A stretch of DNA of 64,000 bases from Deltaproteobacteria bacterium (GCA_016177845.1 JACOUO010000016.1:124001-188000); one strand, 5' to 3'. Numbered from the stretch's first letter, positions 53,852-63,435 are shown. The notes: a model not told the origin generated them from the sequence alone. Numbers and translations are program-made.

Positions 53852-53881
53852 AATTTAAATCTCAATTCGATTTTTTGTCAA
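53852..53881 (-). promoter_or_regulatory. Candidate promoter for the beta-oxidation operon
   Basis: On the minus strand TTGACA (53876-53881) is followed by TTAAAT or TAAATT at 17-18 bases. The -10 match is moderate. Confidence 0.45.
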
Positions 53882-53914
53882 ATGAGGTCGGTCTGGAGAT
53901 AGGCAAACTGTCTA

Positions 53915-53943
53915 TTGACAGTTGGATTATACATTGGGATAAT
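53915..53943 (+). promoter_or_regulatory. Promoter for pyk
   Basis: TTGACA (53915-53920) and GATAAT (53938-53943) are exactly 17 bases apart on the plus strand. The start site would be near 53950 and the ATG is at 53976. Confidence 0.75.
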
Positions 53944-53975
53944 AGGGTAACTATTTAATAAAACAGGAAAAATTA

Positions 53976-55442
53976 ATGAAATCACTCGAAGCAAGGAAGA
54001 CTAAGATCGTAGCAACGATTGGCCCTGCATCCCGCAGTCCTCAGTTGATGGAGAAACTCCTGAAGGCTGGGGTGAATGTAGTAAGGCTTAATTTTTCCCA
54101 CGGGACGCACGAGGTCCACGGACAGGTCATAAAGAATATCAGGGATATCGCTGGCAAACTTAATATGCCTGTAGCCATAATGCTTGACCTGCAAGGCCCG
54201 AAGATAAGGATAGGAAAGCTCAAGGAAGGCAGTATCGAGCTTACACACGGGCAGACGATTTTTATCACTGCCGAGAACCCTGACGGGGATGACTCGCTCA
54301 TATCCACCACCTATCAAAACCTCTACAAAGATGTAAAGCCCGGAGACAGGCTGCTTTTCGATGACGGGCTGTTGGAGGTCAGGGTCAGGAAGATATCAGG
54401 CAAAAAGATAGAATGCGAGGTCGTCTATGGAGGCACGCTCAAGGAACACAAAGGCATAAACCTGCCCGGCGTGAATATAAGCGCGCCCTGTCTGACTGAA
54501 AAGGATATTGAGGACTTAAATTTTGGAATAGAGAATGGGGTTGACTACATCGCGCTGTCATTTGTAAGGAAGCCATCGGATATTTCCGAGCTTAAGGAGA
54601 GGCTTAAGGCAAAGGACGCGGATATCTCCGTAATCGCCAAGATAGAAAAGGCAGAAGCCATTGTAAATCTTGACGCTATAATGGAGGAATCCGATGGAAT
54701 AATGATAGCAAGGGGGGACCTTGGGGTTGAGCTTTCTACCGAAGCGGTGCCTGTATTACAGAAAAAGATTATTTCAAAGGCTAATGAGGCTGGTAAAACA
54801 GTCATAACTGCCACCCAGATGCTTGAATCCATGATAAGTAACCCGAGGCCCACCAGGGCAGAAGCCTCTGATGTGGCAAACGCGGTCTTTGACGGTACTG
54901 ATGCGCTTATGCTTTCAGGCGAGACAGCGGTCGGGTCATATCCTGTGGAAAGCGTAGAAGTGATGGTAAGGATAGCCACAGAGGCTGAGGAAGCCGCACT
55001 TGCCCAGAAGTACCTCTTAAGAAGGAAAAAGGGAGACGCCGGGTCGTTTACGCAGGCGGTTTGCTTTGCCGCGGCTGCGGCAAGCAATGAGGTAAGCTCA
55101 AAGGCAATAGTGGTCTTTACGCAGTCAGGCGAGACAGCGAAAATCCTTTCAAAGCTGAGGCCTCATACCCCCATAGTGGCCTTTACAGTGCTTGAGAAAA
55201 CATGGAGAAAGCTTGCCCTTCTTTGGGGGGTTCAGCCGTTCTTAGGGGAATTTGGCGAGCATACCGATGAGATGATATGCAGGGGTGAGGCCGCGCTCCT
55301 TGATTACGGGATAGCGGACTGGGGAGATACGGTAGTGGTCGTCTCAGGCACAAAGGTCGGCATGAGAGGCGCAACTAACATGATGAAAATAGACTGGATA
55401 GGGAGCGAGGAGTGCAAGCTTTATCTTAAAGGGAAGAATTGA
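53976..55442 (+). CDS. pyk: Pyruvate kinase
   Basis: Converts phosphoenolpyruvate and ADP to pyruvate and ATP. It has 488 residues. The N-terminal block is RKTKIVATIGPASRSP, then VNVVRLNFSHGTHE and LDLQGPKIRIG. The catalytic Lys/Glu region is IAKIEKAEAIVNLDAI and the pyruvate kinase signature is DGIMIARGDLGVEL. Blocks TATQMLESMISNPRPTRAE and DALMLSGETAVG follow. A C-terminal regulatory domain (about 360-488) is present, so allosteric control is likely. It is divergent from the enoyl-CoA hydratase gene. Confidence 0.96.
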   Translation: MKSLEARKTKIVATIGPASRSPQLMEKLLKAGVNVVRLNFSHGTHEVHGQVIKNIRDIAGKLNMPVAIMLDLQGPKIRIGKLKEGSIELTHGQTIFITAENPDGDDSLISTTYQNLYKDVKPGDRLLFDDGLLEVRVRKISGKKIECEVVYGGTLKEHKGINLPGVNISAPCLTEKDIEDLNFGIENGVDYIALSFVRKPSDISELKERLKAKDADISVIAKIEKAEAIVNLDAIMEESDGIMIARGDLGVELSTEAVPVLQKKIISKANEAGKTVITATQMLESMISNPRPTRAEASDVANAVFDGTDALMLSGETAVGSYPVESVEVMVRIATEAEEAALAQKYLLRRKKGDAGSFTQAVCFAAAAASNEVSSKAIVVFTQSGETAKILSKLRPHTPIVAFTVLEKTWRKLALLWGVQPFLGEFGEHTDEMICRGEAALLDYGIADWGDTVVVVSGTKVGMRGATNMMKIDWIGSEECKLYLKGKN

Positions 55443-55659
55443 GCTTCGCAAAGGAAAAAAAGCAGGAAGGAAAACCTTTTTACCCCCCCTACCTCAAGCA
55501 AAAAGAGGCAAAAAAACAGATTGCTTCACCCTGTTCACAATGACAACTTTAGTGATTGTCATTCCCGCGAAAGCGGGAATCCAGTATTTTTAAAAGTAGA
55601 TTCCCGATAGAAGCACTCGGGAATGACAGATTAGCAATAGCCTTAAATGGAGAGTGGGG
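55443..55659. repeat. Repeat-bearing convergent gap after pyk
   Basis: 217 bases without a gene. They contain a 'gattgcttcaccctgttcacaatgac' unit (55519-55547) and one full palindromic element (55558-55627). Confidence 0.8.
55558..55627. repeat. Palindromic GTCATTCCCG element, inverted orientation
   Basis: 70 bp with GTCATTCCCG and CGGGAATGAC ends. The 'gcgaaagc' hairpin is on the left, so this copy is inverted relative to those at 21, 29 and 39 kb. Confidence 0.85.
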
Positions 55660-56037
55660 TTAATAATTCTTTGCGTCAAAGAACGCCCATTTGGCGCATT
55701 CGTAGTCGTCTTTCCACCTGTTATTTATCTGGCAGGCGTAGCGCAGGACTATGTGCTTGATAAAGGTCCAGTCGTCCTGAAGCATCCCAAGCTGTTCCTG
55801 AAATTTGTATAATTCGTTTAGGTAATTTTCTTTGCTCTCAGGCGATATATGCCTTCTTATCTCTATCTTTTTGGCTATCTTAAAGCACCTGGCAGCCCTC
55901 AGGGGGTTTGCATCTCCGGGGAAATCATCCACGATATCGACATTACTCAGGTTCAGCCCGTTCCTCATGAGCATCATCTCTATCTTGGGCAGATATTCCT
56001 CGACATTTATGGCCTGTCCTTTTGCTTCCTGGGACAT
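55660..56037 (-). CDS. Hypothetical protein
   Basis: Not recognised. It has 125 residues and no signal peptide or membrane segment. It is mostly helical and rich in aromatic and charged residues (KFQEQLGMLQDDWTFIKH, INNRWKDDYECAKWAFFDAK). The C-terminal half, with paired Cys at YACQ and YECAKW, looks most conserved-like. It is 41 bases downstream of the cytosine deaminase gene on the same strand, so co-transcription is likely. Codon use matches neighbours, which supports a real gene. Confidence 0.7.
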   Translation of the reverse strand: MSQEAKGQAINVEEYLPKIEMMLMRNGLNLSNVDIVDDFPGDANPLRAARCFKIAKKIEIRRHISPESKENYLNELYKFQEQLGMLQDDWTFIKHIVLRYACQINNRWKDDYECAKWAFFDAKNY

Positions 56038-56078
56038 TCCTCATCCTCCGTCATTATTTTTATTTTGGAATAAAAAGG

Positions 56079-56525
56079 CTATTCCCCGATGTCTTCGTTC
56101 CAGACCTCAGGGTTTTTTGAAATGAAATCAGAGAGCATCTTCCTGCATTCCTCTGATTCAAGGTCAATGACATTGATACCGTTTTCTTTAAGCCAGCCAA
56201 GTCCGCCTTCGAAGTTAACTGATTCGCCTACTATGACAGTGCCAATCTTGAATTGCCTTATAAGCCCGCTGCAATACCAGCACGGGGCAAGGGTTGTCAC
56301 AAGTATCTTATCTTTGTAGCTTTTTTGCCTGCCCGCCTTGCGGAATGCGTCAGTCTCGCCGTGAACGGAAGGGTCATTCTCCTGAATCCTTCTGTTGCGG
56401 CCCCTGCCAAGCAGCACCCCGTCCCTGTCAAAGAGCGCGGCCCCGATAGGGATTCCGCCTTCTTCGAGCCCTGTCCTTGCCTCAAGGATGGCAACTTTGA
56501 GCAGTTCGCTGTAATCGTGCTTCAA
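56079..56525 (-). CDS. Nucleoside/cytosine deaminase resembling yeast cytosine deaminase
   Basis: Zinc deaminase of the CDA fold, 148 residues. The catalytic motifs are VHGETDAFRKAG (zinc His and proton-shuttling Glu) and TTLAPCWYCSGLIRQF (PCxxC zinc Cys pair). Beyond the generic fold it shares distinctive segments with yeast Fcy1: IGTVIVGESVNFEGGLGWL and a C-terminus FISKNPEVWNEDIGE, close to the fungal ending. Such enzymes convert cytosine to uracil, unlike the unrelated bacterial CodA. It lies between the phosphorylase and a hypothetical gene, all on the minus strand. Substrate is inferred, not proven. Confidence 0.87.
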   Translation of the reverse strand: MKHDYSELLKVAILEARTGLEEGGIPIGAALFDRDGVLLGRGRNRRIQENDPSVHGETDAFRKAGRQKSYKDKILVTTLAPCWYCSGLIRQFKIGTVIVGESVNFEGGLGWLKENGINVIDLESEECRKMLSDFISKNPEVWNEDIGE

Positions 56526-56541
56526 GATATCTAACCTCGGC

Positions 56542-58257
56542 TTACCTTATGTATGCCTCTGTGACATACCTTCTCATCATCCTGTGCGAATTGAAGTAAT
56601 AGGCGTTCTTGCCGATTGCGTTCTGCATCATCTTTATCCAGATTTCCCTGTTATCGTAGAATGTAGGGATAACAAGGTTTTCGAGCTTGTCATAAAGGTC
56701 TTCGGCGTCAAGTTCATCGGTGCTGCGGGTAAGGGTCGATTCAGTCGGGTTTGGCCCTATTGCCCAGCCAGTGTAGCCTTCTATGTGTCCTTCAATCCAC
56801 CAGCCGTCAAGGACGCTGAAGTTTATCACCCCGTTATGCGCTGCCTTCATGCCGCTTGTGCCTGAAGCCTCTCTCGGCCTCATCGGAGTATTGAGCCAGA
56901 CATCGACGCCTGAGACCATCCTGGCCCCAAGTTCCATATTATAGTTCTCAAGATAGACTATCTTTACATCGCCGTTTATCTCGGCTGCGCTCCTGAATAT
57001 TTCCTCTATATTTTTCTTGCCGTCATTGTCCCTTGGGTGGGCCTTTCCTGCATATATTATCTGGAGCTTGCCTTTGCCAATCTTTTTAAGCCGCTCCGGG
57101 TCTGAAAGGAGGAGGTTTGCCCTTTTATAAGCGGTTGCCCTCCTTGCGAAACCTATTGTAAGCGTGTCGTAGTCCATCTTTGCGTTCGTAACCGAGTTTA
57201 CATGGTCTATGAGGGTCTTTTTTGCTTCCAAGTGGGCTTCCCATATCTCGATGCCGGGGACCTTATCTATCCTTACGAAAAGCTCAGGCTCATTTGCCCA
57301 GCCCGGAAGGTACTTGTCATATAGTTTCGCGAAGCTCTCACAGGTCCATGTGAATGAATGGACTCCGTTTGTAATAGCCTGTATCTTATAACCGGGGAAG
57401 AGCACCTTTGAGACCTCGCCGTGCTTTTTGGCTACCCCGTTTATATATTGGCTCAGATTCATGGCAAGAAGCGTCATATTGAGCTTGCCGCTCCCGCCAA
57501 GTTCCTTAAGTATATCAAGAGGGATTATCTCCCCCATTACTTCCTTTACAAGGTCGTATGAGAATTTGTCATGGCCTGCCTCTACCGGGGTATGGGTCGT
57601 AAATACGCAAAGGTCCTTCACTTTTTCTACATCCCATATCTCCCTCTCATCCCATACGGACTCTATGTCCCTTTTATGCCTCAGGAGAAGCTCAAGGGTA
57701 AGGAGGCTTGCGTGCCCCTCATTCATGTGATACTTCTTGACCCTTATTCCAAGGGCCCGCAGCATCATGACGCCGCCGATTCCAAGGACAATCTCCTGCT
57801 TGAGCCTGAAGCGCTCATCGCCTCCGTAAAGCGCAGAGGTTATCTCTCTGTCCTCAGGGGAGTTCTCAGGCAGGTCCGTATCAAGGAAAAATATCGGGAC
57901 ATTCCATTTTGTGACAAGGCTTGAGATGTTGTAAACCCATGCCTGGACAGCGACTTCCCTGCCTTCTATGCTCAGGCGTATCTTCTGGGGAAGCAGCGAC
58001 ATGTTCTCAGCCGGATTCCATATCTCAGGGTGCTCTATCTGGCGGCCTTTTGAGTCAAGTTCCTGCCTGAAGTAGCCTTTTGAGTACAGTAGCGTAACGG
58101 CTACCATTGGCAGGTTCAGGTCAGCGGCGGATTTGATGGTGTCGCCTGCAAGTACGCCGAGGCCTCCGCTGTAGGTAGGTATGTCGTTCCTGAAGCCTAT
58201 CTCCATCGAGAAGTAGGCTATTTTTGATTCCGTAGTCAGTTCCTGAATGTATTTCAT
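56542..58257 (-). CDS. Alpha-glucan phosphorylase (GT35, short type)
   Basis: PLP-dependent enzyme releasing glucose-1-phosphate from alpha-1,4-glucan. It has 571 residues, shorter than classic GlgP (~800) and matching the 'alpha-glucan family' short group. Motifs are FSMEIGFRNDIPTYSGGLGVLAGD at the N-terminus (given in one family block: FSMEIGF, YSGGLGVLAGD), YHMNEGHASL, and the PLP site EASGTSGMKAAHNGVINFSV, where Lys is the expected cofactor residue. LDGWWIEG follows. It is 16 bases upstream of the deaminase gene. No other glycogen genes are in view. Confidence 0.92.
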   Translation of the reverse strand: MKYIQELTTESKIAYFSMEIGFRNDIPTYSGGLGVLAGDTIKSAADLNLPMVAVTLLYSKGYFRQELDSKGRQIEHPEIWNPAENMSLLPQKIRLSIEGREVAVQAWVYNISSLVTKWNVPIFFLDTDLPENSPEDREITSALYGGDERFRLKQEIVLGIGGVMMLRALGIRVKKYHMNEGHASLLTLELLLRHKRDIESVWDEREIWDVEKVKDLCVFTTHTPVEAGHDKFSYDLVKEVMGEIIPLDILKELGGSGKLNMTLLAMNLSQYINGVAKKHGEVSKVLFPGYKIQAITNGVHSFTWTCESFAKLYDKYLPGWANEPELFVRIDKVPGIEIWEAHLEAKKTLIDHVNSVTNAKMDYDTLTIGFARRATAYKRANLLLSDPERLKKIGKGKLQIIYAGKAHPRDNDGKKNIEEIFRSAAEINGDVKIVYLENYNMELGARMVSGVDVWLNTPMRPREASGTSGMKAAHNGVINFSVLDGWWIEGHIEGYTGWAIGPNPTESTLTRSTDELDAEDLYDKLENLVIPTFYDNREIWIKMMQNAIGKNAYYFNSHRMMRRYVTEAYIR

Positions 58258-58555
58258 AAAGGTTCCTTTTGTTCCATGCCGAAATCAGATCAGAAAAAGG
58301 GGACGGGGTCAGTGAGATTTACGGCGAATCCTTAAAGATGTCCCGCGATATGCCTGTTGAGGCATATGCGTAAGGGGATTTTCAATTATACCTTATCAAA
58401 CCGGTTAATCAATATAGTTTTTTTGGTTTGTTGCCTCAGATGCAAAATCTGTGTTTTATTGCCGATGAGGGTACATTCCTCCCCTCAGGTCTTGATTTTA
58501 GCTTATTGCAGTTGAGCTTTGAAGTTGGTATAATGCGCGGGAATGGAGGAGTTAA
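58258..58555. other. Intergenic region before the lytic transglycosylase gene
   Basis: 298 bases. It has a perfect inverted repeat ATATGCCT-gttg-AGGCATAT at 58348-58367, and 'ggggacggggtcagtg' at 58299-58314, which resembles sequence often seen near REP-type elements. An extended -10 promoter lies at its right end. No gene is supported. Confidence 0.45.
58526..58534 (+). promoter_or_regulatory. Extended -10 promoter of the lytic transglycosylase gene
   Basis: TGGTATAAT gives TGn plus a perfect TATAAT (58529-58534). The -35 match (TTGCAG, 17 bases upstream) is weak, as is usual for extended -10 sites. GGAGGAG lies between it and the ATG. Confidence 0.6.
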
Positions 58556-61030
58556 ATGCCTGAATCAAGAAGGACCCTTCATTATTTCACCAGCGCTCTT
58601 GCAGCCGGTTTTATCGTTCTGAACCTTTCGTCCTGTTCATTTTACTATAAAGCATCGGCATCCGGCAATACTGAAACTTTACAGCCAGCCATCAATATCC
58701 CTGAACCTGTTTCTGAGAAGCCTCAAGAGCCTGAAATAATCGAAGAATGCGCACCCGAAGATTGCCTTGCAGCTGCCATCAGGCTTAAAAAAGACGGCAG
58801 CATCGAGGAGACGCGCCTTAAGCTTATTGAAATCCGCAAGCGTTTCCCTGATACCGTTTGGGCGGCTCGCGCCTCATTTCTTCTCGGGATTTCAGCCGTT
58901 GAGGACAAGGCTGACTCAGGAGAGCTCTTTGTTGAAGCGTCAAGCATACCCGGAATAGAAGATTACACCCTTTTCTATCAGGCCCGTTCATTTGCCTCTC
59001 AAAAGAAGTTCTCCGAAGCGGCTGCTTTCTATGATGCCGTACTTGCCTTATACCCTGATTCAGCCCTTAAATCCGATGCGCTTTATCTGAAGGCAGCCGC
59101 ATACTTCGAGGATGGAAATTTTTTGGAAGCGCGCGCGTGCTTTAGTGAGTTCATATCAACTTATCCGAAGAGCAGCCTTGTCCCCGAGGCGCTTGTCAAG
59201 TCTTCCCGTTCTTCAATTGAATTAAATGAGATTCAGGAGGCCCTTAAAACAGCAAGGGTTGTCACAGTACGCTATCCGACCCGTTCAGCCGCAAAAGAGG
59301 CTGAGGCGTTGATTGAGAATATCAGGCTCAAAGGCGAACCGCTCGCTGAGCTTACGGTTGAGGAGAGGTTCAACAGGGCAGGCAGGCTATTTGACGCAAC
59401 GCATTATAGCGAGGCGATAGCTGAGTTCTCTTCCATCGCAAAGAAACAAAAAAACCTTTTCTATGATAAGGCGGTAATGAAGGTAGCCTTATCCCGCATA
59501 CGCCTTAAGGAATACGATAAGGCTGAAAAGGTACTTAAGGATTATCTCAAGGCCAAAAAGCCTAAGAATGAATGCGAGGCATTAAATAAACTTGCCCTTG
59601 TAGCCCTGAGGCAGGGCAAGGAAGACCTTCTGCTTGAGGTCGAAGACAAGCTTGCAGCAAAATTCCCCAGGAGCAGGGAGCATGCCGAGGTGCTGAACTA
59701 CATAGGCCGTTTCTACGAGGGAAAAAACCTCCATGAGCCTGCACTTGAGGCTTTTGAGCATGTCGCTCAGGAGTTCAAGGGAAGCGACCTTGCCGATACT
59801 GCCCTTTGGAGCATAGGATGGATAAATTACAGGGCAGGCAGGTTTGAGCAGTCGCTAAAGCATTTTTCTTCATACCGGGAAATCCATCCGCAGGGAGCTG
59901 AACTTGTCCGCCACCTTTACTGGAGCGCAAGGAGCGCGGAGAAGCTTGGCATGGAAGCTCAAGCCATAAATTATTATGAAAGCCTTTGCGCACCTTTTAA
60001 AAAAACATACTATTGCCAGATGGCTGAAGAGCGTCTTGCAAAGCTCATGATAAAAGAAGAGATACAGAAGATAGAGACTAAGATTGATGAGACTGTTGAG
60101 CCTGCCGTTAAATTGGCCTCAATGGAGGCAATCGCAATGCCTGAGCCTTATGTAGACGCCGCCATTGAGGTGAACGGGACAGCAAAGGCGCAGGAGATTG
60201 AAATGCCCGTACCAGAGGCAGGAGCTTTTGCAGAGCCTCTAAGCCCGCTCTTCGGCGACAGGCACTACATTGCGGCAAAGGAGCTCATAATGCTGGGGCT
60301 TCAGCCGAGCGCTTCGGCGGAAGTAGATATCCTTACAAAAAAATATTCAAAGGACAGGCAGGCTCTTTATGAACTTGCCGATCTTTTCTATCAGGCAGAT
60401 GATTACCAGAGGGCATTAAGGATATACCGTCTCTACCTTGCGGACGCGGATGACAACGGACAGTCAACCGTTTTCGCGTTCCCTTTGAAGCTCATTGATG
60501 TGGTCAAGAATAAAGCCCCTGAAGGCGCGGCTAACCCGTATCTGGTGGCAGCCGTAATGAGGGAAGAGAGCGCCTTTAATCCAAAGGCCGTTTCTCCGAC
60601 AGGCGCGCTGGGATTGATGCAGATAATGCCTTCAACAGGCAAACAGATTGCAAAGGAGCTTGGCAGGCAGTCCTTTGACTCGAAGCATCTTTTAGACCCT
60701 GAGGTTAATATTGAGTTCGGCTCATGGTATTTAGGCAGCCTCGCCAGAAGGTTCGATAATAATATAGTGTTTACCATAGCAGGCTATAACGCGGGCCCCA
60801 ATGCCGTTGCAAGATGGGCTGAGACGCTTCCCTCCGAGCTTGATGAGTTCATAGAATCCATCCCATACCCTGAGACGCGCAACTACGCGAAAAAGGTGCT
60901 TAAGAGCTATACCGAGTACTTAAGGCTTTCAGGGGAGAACCCCTCTGAGCGTTTCAGCAGGCCTGTAATCACCAGGACGGAGAAGGAAGGGCCTGCTTTG
61001 ATAAAAGCAAAGCCGCAGGAGCAGTCCTGA
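58556..61030 (+). CDS. TPR-containing lytic transglycosylase lipoprotein (SLT domain)
   Basis: Cleaves peptidoglycan glycan strands with 1,6-anhydro product formation. It has 824 residues. A signal peptide with lipobox LSSC (Cys near 27) is followed by about 550 residues of TPR-like helical repeats (for example FSEAAAFYDAVLALYPDSALKSDALYLKA in parts, and FEQSLKHFSSYREIHP). The SLT domain covers about 655-790. Its catalytic Glu is expected at about 671, in MREESAFNPKAVS, followed by GALGLMQIMPSTG and AGYNAGPNAV. The layout is that of Slt70-like enzymes. A GGAGGAG site and an extended -10 promoter precede it. Partners in division or secretion are not indicated. Confidence 0.93.
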   Translation: MPESRRTLHYFTSALAAGFIVLNLSSCSFYYKASASGNTETLQPAINIPEPVSEKPQEPEIIEECAPEDCLAAAIRLKKDGSIEETRLKLIEIRKRFPDTVWAARASFLLGISAVEDKADSGELFVEASSIPGIEDYTLFYQARSFASQKKFSEAAAFYDAVLALYPDSALKSDALYLKAAAYFEDGNFLEARACFSEFISTYPKSSLVPEALVKSSRSSIELNEIQEALKTARVVTVRYPTRSAAKEAEALIENIRLKGEPLAELTVEERFNRAGRLFDATHYSEAIAEFSSIAKKQKNLFYDKAVMKVALSRIRLKEYDKAEKVLKDYLKAKKPKNECEALNKLALVALRQGKEDLLLEVEDKLAAKFPRSREHAEVLNYIGRFYEGKNLHEPALEAFEHVAQEFKGSDLADTALWSIGWINYRAGRFEQSLKHFSSYREIHPQGAELVRHLYWSARSAEKLGMEAQAINYYESLCAPFKKTYYCQMAEERLAKLMIKEEIQKIETKIDETVEPAVKLASMEAIAMPEPYVDAAIEVNGTAKAQEIEMPVPEAGAFAEPLSPLFGDRHYIAAKELIMLGLQPSASAEVDILTKKYSKDRQALYELADLFYQADDYQRALRIYRLYLADADDNGQSTVFAFPLKLIDVVKNKAPEGAANPYLVAAVMREESAFNPKAVSPTGALGLMQIMPSTGKQIAKELGRQSFDSKHLLDPEVNIEFGSWYLGSLARRFDNNIVFTIAGYNAGPNAVARWAETLPSELDEFIESIPYPETRNYAKKVLKSYTEYLRLSGENPSERFSRPVITRTEKEGPALIKAKPQEQS

Positions 61031-61060
61031 TTGACTTTGTTCAGCGCTTGGACTTATACT
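61031..61060 (+). promoter_or_regulatory. Promoter for the hybrid histidine kinase gene
   Basis: TTGACT (61031-61036) and TATACT (61055-61060) are 18 bases apart, right after the stop of the transglycosylase gene. The ATG is at 61091. Confidence 0.6.
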
Positions 61061-61090
61061 GGAGTCCTACCCTTGAATAGGATGTAAATA

Positions 61091-63349
61091 ATGGCGCCCA
61101 ATGCCGGATTCTCAGAAGAAGCTCTCCGTAATTACGAGAAGATCATCTCCAATGCTTCTGACCATATCTCATTCATAGATAAGACCTACACCTACAGGCT
61201 TGTAAATCAGACATATCTTAAGGTCCACGGAAAATCAAAAGAAGACATAATCGGGCATACCGTCAAGGAACTCCTCGGAGAGGAGATCTTTAACGGCTTT
61301 GTAAAGGATTATCTCGACAGATGCTTCGCGGGAGAGTCCATCAGCTATGAGCAATGGTTCAATTTTGCTGTCCCGGGCCGCAGGTTCATGAGCGTCAGCT
61401 ATTATCCTTATTTTGGAGAGGATGAGTCGATTGATGGCGCGGTTGTCATTTCAAGGGACTTGACCGAGCTTAAGGTTGCTGAAGAGTTGGTCAAGGAGTC
61501 GGAGATAAAATACCGGCATCTGTTTGAGAACCTCAATGACGCGGCGCTTGTCGGGGATACGGAAACAGGCTTGATTGTCGAGGTCAACAGGCAGGCCGAG
61601 GCGCTCTTTGGCATGACAAGGCAGGAGCTGATAGGCATGCATCAGAGCAGGCTCCACCCTGCACCGGAAACTTATAAAGAGAAATTCAGGGACCATGTCG
61701 CCAGAGGCAGAGAGGCTGATTACGAAGGTGAGATAATAAGAAAAGACGGAACCATTGTGCCGGTGAATATAAGCGCCTCTGTCATTAAGCTCAGTGAAAA
61801 GAAGTTTATTTTAGGCATTTTCAGGGATATTACCGAACGCAGGCGCGCAGAAGAAGAACTCCTTCAAAGCAAGGAATTCGCCGAGAGCCTTATCTATTCC
61901 ATTAATGACGGCATAACTGTGCTTGGCAGGAACGGGAGCATGCATAGCTGCAACGATGCATTCTGTAAGATGATAGGGTATGGCAGGCAGGAAATACTTG
62001 GCTTGACGCCGCCATTCCCATGGTGGCCTGAAGAGGAGATGGATAGCATAAAGTCCGTATTTGAAAGAGCCTTAAGGGGTGAAGAGGCGGAATTCGAGCT
62101 TATATACAAAAAGAAGAACGGCGAGAGGTTCCCGATTATAATAAACCCTTCGCAGGTGAAGGACAGGAGTGGCAGAGTAATTAACTATGTTGCCACCTTC
62201 AAGGATATCACTGAACGAAAGAGAATGGAAAAAGAGCTTCTCAAGGCCCAGAAGCTTGAATCAATCGGAATACTTGCGGGTGGTATTGCCCATGACTTCA
62301 ATAATCTCCTTACAGGCATTCTCAGCAATATATCCCTTTCCATTTTCTACGGCGACCCTGAGAGCAGGGTTACAAAGAGGCTCAGGGAAGCTGAGAAGGC
62401 AGTGCTTCGTTCAAAGGACCTTGCTCAGCAGCTCCTTACCTTTTCAGAGGGCGGTTTGCCTGTAAAGAGCCTGATTCATATTGGAAAACTTGTGGCGGAC
62501 TCGGCGTCTTTCGCCCTGCTTGGCTCAAATGTGAAATGCGAGATGTCAGTGCCCGAAGACCTATTTAAGGTCGAGGCGGACGAGGGGCAGCTCAGGCAGG
62601 TAATAAAGAATATGGTGATAAACGCCCAACAGTCAATGCCGGAAGGCGGCATAGTCGAGGTGAGCTTAAGTAATCTGGAGGCCGCAGAAAATATAGCGCT
62701 TAAAAAAGGCAAGTACGTAAAGATCGAAATACGGGACCATGGCGAAGGAATTCCCGATGAACACCTTCCGAAGATATTCGATCCTTACTTCACGACAAAA
62801 GAGAAGGGCATCGGCCTTGGGCTTGCTACTGCTTATTCAATAATAAAAAATCATGGCGGGCACATAGAGGTGCATACATCAGTTGGCAATGGGACAGTTT
62901 TTAATATTTTTCTGGCTGCTCCTGAACCGATGAAAACCTGTAAGGAGGGTTCGATTAAAATTATGAGCGGCGGAAAAGTCCTGATTATGGATGACGATGA
63001 GATAATAAAAGAGACCGCGGGAGAGATACTGAATTATCTCGGCTGCAAGGTCGGCTACGCAAATGACGGGGCTGAGGCAATTGAAGTATATAAGGCGGCA
63101 CAGGCTGCCGGAGAGCCTTTCGGCCTTGTTATCATGGACCTTACCATACCCGGGGGCATGGGCGGCAAAGAGGCGATAAAACATCTCCGTTCATTTGACC
63201 CGGAGGTAAAGGCGGTAATATCGAGCGGCTACTCAAATGACCCTATAATTGCTGATTTCGGGGAGTACGGTTTCAGCGGCGTGATACTCAAGCCATACAG
63301 GGTTTCTGACTTGAGCGATATCGTGCATAAGATGCTGAAAGGTCAATAG
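61091..63349 (+). CDS. PAS-domain hybrid sensor histidine kinase with C-terminal receiver
   Basis: It has 752 residues and no membrane segment, so it is a soluble sensor. Three PAS domains lie at about 10-130, 135-250 and 260-378, each ending in a D(L/I)TE(R/L) linker. A HisKA domain has the phosphoacceptor His401 in [13 protein letters not shown]. An HATPase domain has the N box near Asn511 ([11 protein letters not shown]), [11 protein letters not shown] and [14 protein letters not shown] receiver at about 628-750 has DDDE, phosphoacceptor Asp683 in VIMDLTIPG, and Lys734 in ILKPYR. No separate response regulator or output gene is beside it. The signal is unknown; PAS2 and PAS3 are mirrored in the next gene. 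Confidence 0.93.
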   Translation: MAPNAGFSEEALRNYEKIISNASDHISFIDKTYTYRLVNQTYLKVHGKSKEDIIGHTVKELLGEEIFNGFVKDYLDRCFAGESISYEQWFNFAVPGRRFMSVSYYPYFGEDESIDGAVVISRDLTELKVAEELVKESEIKYRHLFENLNDAALVGDTETGLIVEVNRQAEALFGMTRQELIGMHQSRLHPAPETYKEKFRDHVARGREADYEGEIIRKDGTIVPVNISASVIKLSEKKFILGIFRDITERRRAEEELLQSKEFAESLIYSINDGITVLGRNGSMHSCNDAFCKMIGYGRQEILGLTPPFPWWPEEEMDSIKSVFERALRGEEAEFELIYKKKNGERFPIIINPSQVKDRSGRVINYVATFKDITERKRMEKELLKAQKLESIGILAGGIAHDFNNLLTGILSNISLSIFYGDPESRVTKRLREAEKAVLRSKDLAQQLLTFSEGGLPVKSLIHIGKLVADSASFALLGSNVKCEMSVPEDLFKVEADEGQLRQVIKNMVINAQQSMPEGGIVEVSLSNLEAAENIALKKGKYVKIEIRDHGEGIPDEHLPKIFDPYFTTKEKGIGLGLATAYSIIKNHGGHIEVHTSVGNGTVFNIFLAAPEPMKTCKEGSIKIMSGGKVLIMDDDEIIKETAGEILNYLGCKVGYANDGAEAIEVYKAAQAAGEPFGLVIMDLTIPGGMGGKEAIKHLRSFDPEVKAVISSGYSNDPIIADFGEYGFSGVILKPYRVSDLSDIVHKMLKGQ

Positions 63350-63400
63350 GCGTCCTTTTCCTGCATACCTTATAATTTTTTTTTATTCCGAGCTATTTTT

Positions 63401-63409
63401 TGGTATAAT
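63401..63409 (+). promoter_or_regulatory. Extended -10 promoter of the downstream PAS kinase gene
   Basis: TGGTATAAT, the same nonamer as before the transglycosylase gene, with no good -35. The ATG lies 27 bases downstream at 63436. Confidence 0.5.
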
Positions 63410-63435
63410 AAGACACAATAAGAAATCAGCTCGGT

